Part shown: piece after piece, positions 43,480-55,400 of the stretch
How the letters are laid out: the number at the start of each line of letters is the position of its first letter
How positions within the stretch are numbered: position 1 is the first letter of the stretch
DNA from: Anthonomus grandis grandis
Lineage: Eukaryota > Arthropoda > Insecta > Coleoptera > Curculionidae
Direction: 5' to 3'
Length of the DNA stretch: 64,000 nt
NCBI RefSeq assembly: GCF_022605725.1
Contig: NC_065547.1
Span: 8,535,167-8,599,166 of the forward strand
Notes under the pieces: model-generated
Databases searched by the model: none
The model's input: the letters and a program-made list of their open reading frames with translations, nothing else
Told to the model about the DNA's origin: nothing
Made by a program: the position numbers and the translations under genes

Positions 43480-46400
43480 TTATTTAACCTTCATAGTTGA
43501 CCTGACGTATGTTCTGTGGGGCTCCTGCGGCATCAACTTCGGTTCGATTTTTTTCAACTTCGGGTACGTCTTTATCGTTTTTACCGCTTTCGCTGTCCTC
43601 GTCGGGTTCATTTCCGCCTCTAAGCTTCTCTTTTTACTCCTGCCGAAGATTAAACTTTTCACTTTCTCGGACATGTCTTCCAATTCGTACATCGCGTCGT
43701 GAGGACTCGTCCCGAAGAAATTCTTTATTTTCGGATCCGCCTTGTGATCCAACAGCATGCTTACTATCGCAACTGCAAATATAAATTGTTGTTGATTAAT
43801 TAAACTGTGTTCTTTTTTCTCCTCTAGATTATCTTGATTTGTTTAATCCTAAAAACAGTTTTACCACTAACCAAAACTCTTTATTTTATTCTTGACACGT
43901 GTTTCGCTAACGATGTAATTAATAAAACGAAAAATCCAATGAAGCATGGCTGAACAAAATAAACAAATCGTATTTATACTTACTTGTACCTATACTTTTT
44001 CTAGCTTATATAAATGAAATTGGTAACATATTAAAAAATTGCAATGTGGTATCATTATGCTGATGACACAGCTCTGTTATTTTCAGCTAACAATTGGAAT
44101 GAAGTATATGATGGGGCAGAGTTGGGGTCGGACAAAATTTGCTGTTGGCTAGGTTTAAGTAAACTCAGTTTAAATTTTGAAAAAACTAATTTTATTGCTT
44201 TTTCCCCCACAAATGCAGATCAACCGAAAGATGAATATTTAAGGGTAGTATTTAATCGAACATAAGTTTTTATAATTTTTAGCACGTTTAAAAACTGGGT
44301 GGAGCAACAAAAATACTTATTGAGCATCTAATCTTTAGCATCTAATAAAGTTAATATTGTCAACTGTTTTATACTAATCTGGATAGCTATTTAAATAATA
44401 AAGCTTCTAAAAACTGTTTGAACTTCATACTTTATAATATGACAAAAGCTAGTGGGCATAAAATAAAACAAAAATAGGCATCACAAATATACTTTATTGT
44501 CTTCTATTTATAAAACAAAAAGAACAAAAAATGCCATTTTTAAAACAGTATTTGAACCACAAAACAAAAAAGAGTGAACATTAAACAAAAAATATTAATA
44601 AGACTTCAATAAATTAAAAACATCACTGAATTACCAAAGCAGGTTTGGATTTTGATGGACGTCTACGTTTTCTTTTTCGTCCAATATGGATATTTTTTGC
44701 CTCTACAGGCGGAACTGTATATTTGAATCTAATTGCTAGGCCCAGAAGATGTTTGCACATATACATCTTAAAAAACTGTGGACAACTGCAGCTACCATTC
44801 ATCCAATCATCTTTTTCTTTGGAAAAAATTTGTTACTCTCCAAGTGGAAAAAAAAATTCTTTGAATTCATCAAAAGTTTCCCAAGGTTTTTCAACCTGAA
44901 CATCCATTACTTGACCTCCTGGTACTATATAGACATTGTTCTTCGTGTCAACATCTAACACCTTTATTTTTTTGTCTAATTTTGCCCATTGATATGCTTT
45001 TGTCCAATCAGGAAGTTTAATAAGCGGAGTAATTGAAAAGGACTCCTCTGTAGTTTTGCAGGACCATTCGTTAACCATCTCCCACGCGATAACCAGGAAA
45101 CGAGACAAAGGAAATCTTTCTCGTAATGTATTGCTATCTTTTATGGTTCTATTAAACGATTCCAGTGCGTTGTTTGTGGCTGGTGATCCTGGGGCAGCAC
45201 CTAGGTACCAATTGCGATTTTGAGTTAACCACTCTTCTTTGAAATATTTAATAAAATTAGTTTGGGTTTTCCATTTCCTCATAAAAAGCTGTGATGCGCT
45301 AGTAAAATGTTCAGGATAAGTAACGGACTGTAAAGCATCAATGTCTTGTAATATAATCGGGCGTTTTTGTCTGAGCAAGTTTGTTTAACCCTGGTTTGCA
45401 TTTTTGTTTTTGCATTCTCACAATGGGTTCAGGACCAAAGACTTCTGTAAAAGCATTTTGGATGCTCTTTGCGGCATCACAAACTAATACCGACGGTTGT
45501 AGAGAATGTCCGTATACAAACAAAACCTGTTCTTTTAAACTATTATATAACATGGTAAAATCTTCCTGACGCTCGTTTGTCGAAACTCCTAGACATATCG
45601 GATGAAATTTTCTATGTTTATCTGTAGTTCCTACAACTAATACCGGGAACCCTTGCCAAATCAACTTGTATGTCGCATCAGCATGGATAATATTTGCATG
45701 ACGTTCTGCTAACCCCAGTAAATGTTTTGTAGACAATGCAAAGCGAAAGGACATTGGTTCATTCTCGAATATATAATAAGAAAGTACAAACACTTGGTGT
45801 ATGTCCTCGGGAACTGCTGTATGATTTAATATCCATCGCTCCAGTTCTCCTAGACTTATAGTTGAGAAACCGTATTTAACGCGTCTACGACTTGATAGAT
45901 AATTGTTCAATTGTTTCATTGATGGTAATTTTACTCCCTCCATCTTACTAAGACTTTTTAAAATAGCTTTAGGCTTCAAATGTAAATCAAATAGTTTGTT
46001 TGTTTCTGTCTTAACTTCCTGACTTATTCCGTAATCAGAACGAATTTCAATCGACTCGTGGTTATGGGCACCCTCTACACGATAGAGCAAAACAGCATTT
46101 GATGTAGCTTCAAACAGTAAATAAATTTGTGCCGCACACTGAGGGCCACGACGTTTTACTTTGTTACGGCGATAAAACCTTTTCTTTCCTTCTTTAGTAA
46201 TATGTGTTATTAAAATAGACCAAGTATTTTCTGCACGAACAACTTCCTCCGCTTCTTTAACACAATTTTAGTTGAAATGAATTTGAAAATTAGATGCTCA
46301 TTTAAAGTTTTTGAAGTTTAGTTGGTATTTTGGTAAACTGGTTTTGAAAATTAGAAGCTCATTTAGATTTTTTGTAAGCTTTGTGTATTTTTTAATGCCT

Positions 46401-49400
46401 GCTTTTTTTGACAGATTAAAAATGTAATGATGCCTTAAGTTTGTTCACTGATAAGATTATTTCATATACAGAAATATAAAAGTTGCCATGTTAGTTAAAA
46501 TAGTTAACGCATTTTGTTGTACATCCGTAATATTTGATGCTCATTTAAAAATTTCCCAATATTTAACACTCCATGCGTCAACATGTGGTAAAACCAAAAA
46601 CTGTAACTGTGTCAAAATTAATAAAGTCATTGGGTATAAATATAGAAACAAAAATTAAAATGGAATGAACATGTTGTCTTTTTAACCTGTAAAATTAGAG
46701 AATATGTGTTTTACAAATTTATTTCGTATGCTTACATTGTACAATTCATTAAGGGAATCAATATTAAGATATGGGATTCTATGGAAGTTCTATCAACTTG
46801 TCAAAATAGAATTTTAAAAATGTTATCGAAGAAACCTCGTAGATACTCTACATTGTTATTGTATGAAGACTTAAATGTCCTTAACATTAGAAATTTGTAT
46901 ACATTATCTTGTTTGTTGTGTTTTCCTAAAATAAATAACAGTTTTTCCCTCGTGTCACATAGTTACTCCACAAGAACGAATTTAAAAGAAAACTTTGCAC
47001 ATCCAAGTTTAGTAATTCATTTTGCTGTAGATTCATTACACAGTAAATACACCTAAAGTATATAATATGCTGCCATTTTCTATTAAAAAGCTGGTTATGA
47101 AAGGTGATTCCAAGACTAGAACACCAATAAAATTATTCATTCTGCAAAACAACATTTGTACATTTTTTTTTTTGTATTTGAATCTCAACATGTCTTATAT
47201 TTTTGTGCTTTTTAATATTACATTATTTAATGTCCACTTTTTCATTTTTCTGTTGGCTCCTCTGTCGTCTGGCCAACTTTGTCCATCTTGCCATGCACGT
47301 CATTTCGTAAACAGAGAGTGATCAATTTAGACTCGATCACTCTCCTCAAAACAAAAAATAAGTAGTATAATAGGTATTTATTTAGCCTTTATTATTGGGT
47401 AAAATATTGTTTATTGTACTTATTAGTTATAGTTATAATTATGAAGTTTAGAGGTAATATTGTATTGTAATTTATAACTTATATGTAATATATTTTGATT
47501 TGATTTTTGAATACTGCTAAACTTTTTCATCATCATTTAAACCACCTTTAGCCAAACTTGACTTCATCACGTTTGCTATCTGAGAAGGGACTGATCTGAT
47601 AAAAAAGACGATTTCGATCTGAATTTTATAAAAACAGCAACTGAATGAACTTTAAAACACTCATTTAAAATGTAAATAGATACAAAAGAAATAACTATAA
47701 TAAACTTGATAATAAGGAAGAATGTGTAGGCTTTGTTTCTAGATCTTGCCAAGGCATTCGATACTGTCCCCCATGACTTGCTTCTAGATGTTTTTGAAAA
47801 GAACGGGATAAGGGGTGCAGTATTGGATGTCTTTAAGAGTTACTTGAATGGTAGGGTACAATATGTAAAAGTTGAAGATGCATTAAATGACCCTTTAAAT
47901 ATCAAAATAGGAGTGCCGCAGGGGACAGTTTTGGGACCGCTATTGGTTTTGTTGTATATAAATACACTGGCCAGTCTTAGGCTTCATAATGGTGTAATTG
48001 TTTCTTATGATACTGCCATAATATTCTCGGCAAGATCATGGAATGACATCAAGCAAAGTGTAATAGATGGACTTTGTATTGTTCAGAGTTGGTTACACTC
48101 ATTTAACTTCACAATAAATTTAAACAAAACAAACTATATTGTCTTTTCAATAACCAACGCAAATCGTCCTTCTGTCGACTTTATAAAAGTTAAAGACTCA
48201 GATAAAGTTATTAAAGAAGTTACACATACTCGATATTTAGGTATAATAATTGATAGACTCTTTAAATGGGATCAACAGATTTTAAAACTAACATCAACAC
48301 TTCGAAAATTATTATATAAATTTTATACAATTGAGAAAAATGTTGAATAAGCATCTATTATTATCTATTTACAAAACCATCATAGAGTTTTTGATAAGAT
48401 ATGGCATTGTTGTGTGGGGTGGGCAGTATAATCGTGCTTTATATCCATTAAACATAGTACAAAACTATATATTGAAAATAATTTAACACTTCATCCAACA
48501 AGAATTCTTTATTCGGGGGGAGGTTTTCGATGTTAGATCATTGTATGTTTTGGATGCTAGTGTTTTTGTTTGTTTATAAGAATAATAAAATCAAAAGTAT
48601 AAGCATAGTTACCTAACTAGAAATAGAGCTAATGACCATATTGAAGTGCCTAAGAGTAACACTAATGCTAATTTGAGATACTTTAATTACTTTACGCCTA
48701 AAATATATAGAATTAGAAATATAAATAAAATCCATATTTTTAAGAAACAATGCAAATCTTTTATTTTTGAAAAATTAATACTAGCCTTAGTTTGAAATAA
48801 CTATCTAATTAGATAAATGATTGTTATTATTGATTGGGATGCTTTTTTGGCGATGTATTTTGTTTTTCTTTTTTTCTTTTTACTGTATTATATATAATCA
48901 TAATTTTTCAATTTGTTAGATTGCAACTAATGGTTTATTTGCCTTTTTAATGGTTTTTAGGACTTACCAGTATATGTTGGAGAGTATATGTGTTGCGACC
49001 TTCGCACATACAGATATTAGGTTATCTAGGTGTTACAATATTCTGTTAATTGTTATCTTTGTATCAACCTAAAAAATCTGCTACAATATTGTAAATTCAG
49101 TATTTAGGACTTAAAATAAACTTTGTCTGCTTCTTTAAAACTATGTAAATGTGTAAGTATAAAGATAATAAAAGGGGAAGGTTAATAGGGGTACTGTTCC
49201 TTCCAAATAAATAAAAATAAAAAATCCAACAAGATGGATAAATAAATGCCACCTGGTACTTACTACACATAAAAGTTATGTCGTTGTGTTTGATCACGTC
49301 TTATCAACTTACTACTCAATTAAAAAATAAAATTTCAAAAAAAAATCTGAAAACAATGACAATAATAATTATTATATCCGATGGAGCAACCAAGTCATTG

Positions 49401-52400
49401 TAAAAATCATTGTCAACTGAACGAATTGAAAAAAATGGGAGCAGTAAAAGAAATGGATATTTTCTGCTACTGAATATCCCATTATATATATTTAATGCGC
49501 TAAGAACTAACCACTTTCCGAAAAAGAAAAAGCGGAAAACGTGGGTGTAAAAAAAACTCCCTTCTGAACAGAATGTAGAATTCGCGTGAAAATCTGCTAA
49601 AGATTGCCCGAGATATATGATTCTGAATGGGTTAGGTTTTACAATGACTTTTTCTAAAAAAAAATGGTACATCTTTAAGGATAATTTGAAAACTCTTATA
49701 GTCATTTAAATGGGGATTTCACACACAGCTGAAGCATTTTTTGCCAATCATTTTCATATATGAACGTCCCTTGCAGCTCCAAGGGTTTTTAAGTTAGAGT
49801 CGATTTGTAAAATTATGAATAATTTTTTAAATTATTCTGTAACCTTTTGGAGTACGATTCAAAACCTGCTTAAGATAAATTAATTATTTTTTTATGCTAG
49901 GAATTGAGTTGGGGTATGAAAGCTCTATATGTGGCAAAAATTGGCCGAGATATAGTAATTTTGGTTGGGTGTGACAGTGGATTTTTCTAAACAAAAAGAA
50001 TGTATTTCTTTAAGGAGAATTTGGAAACTTACAGACATTTAAATGGGTTTTTCAAACACAGTTGGGGCATTTCTCACCAATCATTTTCATATATGAAGGT
50101 CGCTTGCAGCTCCAAGGGTTCTTAAGTTAGAGTCGATTTTGTGAACCAAGGTGGATGCAGAACAATTTGTAAAACTATGAATAATTTTTATAACTATTCC
50201 TTCATTTTCAGATAGGACTCAGATATCTGTGGGTCAAAAATTGGCCGAGATATAGCGATTTTGGTTCGGTTAAATTTTACAGTGGCTTTTTCTAAAAAAA
50301 AAAAAATTCTTTAAGGATAATTTTGAAAAGTCTTATAGGCATTTAAATCGGGATTCCACACGCAGTTGGAGCATTTCTTGCCAATCATTTTCATATATGA
50401 ACGTCCCTTGCAGCTCCAAGGCTTCTTAAGTTAAAGTCGATTTTCTGAGCCAAGGTCCTGGACTCAACAGAGCAATTTGTAAAATTATGAATAATTTCTT
50501 TAATTATTCCTTAACATTTTGGGTATGACTCAAAAACTGCTTAAGACAAATTAATTATTCTTTTATGCTAATGTAGTGGACACTTTAAGGTTCGATTTAA
50601 AGTCTGAAAGGCCTCTGTGACTTACAAATTGGCCGAGATTTAGCAATTTTGGTTCAGTTAGGATTTATAGTGGCTTTTTGTAAAAAAAAATTGTACTTAT
50701 TAAGGATAATTTGAAAACTCTTACAGGCATTTGAATAGGGTTTTCACACACATTTAAAGCATTTCTTATAAATCATTTTCATGCATGAACGTTCCTTGCA
50801 GCTACCAAGGGTTCTTAAGTTGGACTTTGGGCAATTAGTAAAATTATGAATAATTAAACTCTACCACATTTAAAAAATAATGGCAATAAGCAAACTTTAG
50901 TTGCAAAACTATAATAATATGATCCTATCTTGACAAAAGGTTCTGATAGGGTTTTGAAAGACTTAGGTCTAAGAATGCTCTATCAAAGTTCAGCCAAGTG
51001 AAGAAATCTATTAGGAAACTTAAAAAGTAAAATAAAGGCCAATGAAAAGTCCTGGATTAATTAATGTCAGATTTAAAGAACATGTAAAATATGGAAGAGT
51101 TGAAAGGTCAAGTTGGGCTGAACATGTTTTCAAAACTGGCCACTTTAAATAGACAACTTAAGATTACAAACATTCGAAAGTTTATCAAAACTCAAAAAAT
51201 CATCCTTAATAAGAATAAAGGTCCAATCCCTAATAGTCAATTGTATAGATTAATTAGTGTTTAACCTTTGTTCGACCATGCTCCACTGGATTTTTCGCTC
51301 CATTAATTATATTGTTACTATATAAGGCCACTTATAAGTAGTTTTAAATAACTTTGTATCTTCTCCCGAAGAAGTTAACGTTGTTAGCGAAACACGACTC
51401 GTGAATCAAATAAAGAGTTTTGGTTAGTGGTAAAACTGTTTTGTCATTTGAGTTTTATTACCGTTTTGAGCTTCAGCTGCATGGAATAACGCCGTTCTTC
51501 CGGAGGTTTGATCTCTGATGTTCACGTCTGAGCCATATTTTATTAACAGTTTGGCCCCCTGGGTACAACTGGATATGCAGCATATCATTAAGGGTGTAAC
51601 ACCTGAAATAATAAGTATGTTAAGATTGTGTATCATAGATACGGCAGGACTAGTATATAATGAGTACTCTTGAGTTATTATATTTCTAAGGATGGATTTG
51701 AGGGTACAAACGTGGTACTGGGTTAATTATTTTGGTAATTAGGATAGTTTTGGATGAGGTATTTTTTATGGTTAATTTTCTTAGTACATTTTTACTATTT
51801 TTGGGAATATTGCCACGAAACAATCGAAGTTTTTCAACGCATATTGCATCATCAAAATTTCTATTCGTTAGCGGACATTTTTGTTAATAACTTTGGAACT
51901 ACTCAAGATATTTTCATGATTTTCTCACATTAATATAAAGGAGCTCCTAATAGCGGATTTGAGAGTAGAAAAAAAATCTAATCAAATTTTCAATATATTT
52001 GAGCAAATTTTTAGGAAATAATTTCTATATTTCTTGTATGGTTTAGATTTCCAAACTGACCTAGAATCATCTAGAGAAGGAACTACTAAGACTGGAAAAA
52101 TGGATTAGCTTAAATGGATTCAATTAGATTACGCTAAAGAGGGGTTTCCAGAGAATTCTGAGTACAAAATTATCTGGAAACGTAGATAAACGTTGAATTT
52201 TTATGATTAATTTAATGAGATGTTTGATAGTTCACATTTTTAAACTGACCCAGCATCAGCATGTGTGGACCAGAGTAAAATCAACAGTAGACCAAAATAT
52301 GAGTTTCCCTAAGGCACAATATAGCTTTTACAAATTTTGAAAAAAAAACTTGTTAGAAAAGGAACAAAGAAACTGCTTTGTTTGGGGTAGTTTTTCTAGC

Positions 52401-55400
52401 TCATTTCCTTAGCAAATATTTTGACTATTCTTGGGGATATTTTCAGGTAATAATTAGTTAAGAGAAAAGCGTTTCTTCCACAATAATTTGATATAAAAAA
52501 CGATTCTTGAGTTAGAGGCAATTTTGTTCACCAAAATCTAAGAGCCATCAAAGTCGAAGTTTTCTGAGAGTGGATTTGAGGGTAAAAACGTCATTCTAAG
52601 TTTCACTTTCCCTCTCCCATATGATTGCAATGGTGGTTGAAAAAAAAGTTCAATTGCATTTTATCAAACACTTCAGTTGCCTGTGGAATTCTTCTATTTA
52701 ACAATAAATGAGTTTTTGTCGACTGAATCTAGGACCTTTGTATTACCTCCATGGCACAGGTTTGCAGAGAAGGGATGAAGGGGAACTCCTTGGCATTATA
52801 TTGAGAAGAATTCGAATTTTCGAGATTAATTTACCGATGCGTTTTACGGTTTAGATTTCCAAACTGACCTAGAATCATCCAGAGAAGGAACTACTAACCC
52901 AACTGCTTGGAAAAATTGAATTTTCTTAGTATTAAACTTACAGAAGTTAATTAAGAAAAATTAAGAAGCTATAAAAATGAAAGCCTTGGCTTAAATGGAT
53001 TAAGTTAGATGACTCTGAATACGGTTTCCAGAGAATTCTGAATACAAATTTATCTGGAAACGTGGTAACTCAGAATCCCATTTGTTATGCGCGAAATCCA
53101 AGGTAGCGCCTTTGAAATCCCTAACTATGCCGCGTCTCGAATTATGCGCAGCACTTTTGCTCGCCCAGCTTATTTTGCAAAGTTTTAAAATCTATACAAA
53201 TTAAATTTAATAAAATATATTGCTTCTCAGACTCAACCATAGTTTTAGGATGGCTACAGACTTCTCCGAGCTTACTAAAACCACTTGTCGACAACCGCGT
53301 GGTGGAGATACAAAAATTAACGGGTAATTTTAAATGGCGGCATGTTTATAGTTCAGATAACCCAGCAGACTTAGTCTCACTGGGTGTTCAGCCTAAGAAC
53401 CTTTTTGGTTTAGACATGTGGTGGAACGGACCCGTCTGGCTTCTTAAAGATCAAAGTGAGTGGCCAATTAACCGATTTGTTATAGACGATTTGCCAGAAA
53501 TGCGACAACATTGTTTTACCGTTAAATCACCTATCAGTTTTCCGTTTTCCAGATTTAGCAGTTTACTAAAATTAAAACGAACTGCGGCATTTATATCAGA
53601 TTTTACTCGAATTGTAAAATTTCTATCAAACACCGAACTTTCACACGTATTACTTTTGCGGAAGTCTAGTACGCGTTTCACCGACGCATTAAAATTGCGC
53701 AAATGGAATCTTTTTCAGATGAGTATTCCATTTTATCACGAAAAGCCGAAATGCCAAGTAATAGTAAAAACTTAGCTTAAAGCCATTCCTGGATAACCAA
53801 GGGTGGTTAAGAGTGGGAGGAAGACTGTCCATTTCCGACTTTTCTTATTCAAAGAAGTATCCGATCCTGTTATGTCCCAATCATCCTTTGACAAAGCTAA
53901 TCATGCAGTATGAACACGAGAATTTGTTACATGCGGGACCTCAGTTGCTTTTAGGTAATATTCGTGACAAATTTTGGCCCATATCGGGAAGGAACTTAGC
54001 GCAAGTTGTTCATACTTGCGTTAAATGTTCCCGTTACAACCCGACAAATTTTCAACCCATCATGGGAGATTTACCCGTGTCTAGGGTTCAGCGGGCTTTG
54101 CTATTTGTAAAGGTAGGAGTAGACTATGCGGCACCTTTTATGGTCAAGGATAGACGCGGATGCGGTTGCAAAGTTATCAAATGTTGGGTATCATTATTCA
54201 TTTGTTTTATTACTCAAGCAATCCATTTGGAAATTGTAATGTCTTTGAGCTCTGATGATTTTTTGCAAGCTCTTAATCGGTTTTTTGGTAGGCGAGGAAA
54301 ACCAACAGAGATTTTTTCCGACAACGGAACCAACTTTATTAGAGCTAATAAAGATTTACAGTCCATGGGTCAATTTTTACTGGATAATAACGAGAACATT
54401 ACTGAGTCAGTTGAAAATCTGGGTATCAAGTGGTACTTTATTCCTCCCAATTCTCCACATTTCGGTGAAATTTGGGAGGCGAGCGTTAGGAGCTTAAAAT
54501 ATCATTTAAAAAGGGTAGTGGGTTCTTACACGTTGCTAATCTTTGATTTCCAAACCCTACTTGTACGCATTGAAGCTGTGTTAAATTCGAGACCTCTTTC
54601 CCCTTTGAGCTCTCATCCTGATGATCATTCCCCTCTTACCCCCGCACACTCTCTAATCGGCCGCAGTACTACAGCTGTCTCGGAGCCATCAGTTAAGGCT
54701 ATACCAAAAAACCAACTGTCGCAGTATCAATTGCTGCAGAAGGTTTACGAGCAATTTTGGAATCGCTGGCAACACGAGGTTGGCCAAATAGTGCTAATCA
54801 AGGATAACAACGTTCCCCCAAAAAAGTGGCGATTAGGACGAGTTTTGGACCTCATCAAAGGTGCAGATGGAATCTCAAGAGTCGCATCTGTGAAGACCGC
54901 AGATGGAGACCTGACGAGGGTAGTTGTTCGCTTGTGTCCTCTTCCGGTTCCAGTTGAAAGCAGTTGAGCTTCCAAGGCCGGGGGCATGTCGAGTGCGGCC
55001 CTGTAGCCCAAATTAGCTCACGCGAGAGCGCTAGCAACGCCACCAACGGCGAATGCCACTCCAAGTTACGATGCAGTCAAGCAACACGTCAGCCAATTCT
55101 TTTTATTAAAATTTTATAAAATTAAGGCAATAAAAGTGTATTTCAGTTCTTTTAATATACATATTTGTATTAATACGAATCCAGTACATCTTTCCAACCA
55201 GTGATACAGTCCAACACATGTATTAACTCCATAACACAGGTTTACAGAGAAGGGATGAAGGAGAACTCCTTGGCATTATATTGAGAAGAATTCGATTTTT
55301 CGAGATTAATTTAACGAAGGGTTTAGATTTCCAAACTGACCTAGAATCATCCAGAGAAGCAACTATTAACCCAACTGTCGAAAAATTGAATTTTCTTAGT

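Noticed and set aside
53299..54967. Intact retrovirus-like element
   Set aside because: BEL/Pao signature (DUF5641) with gag, protease, RT and 5' LTR missing; no envelope gene.
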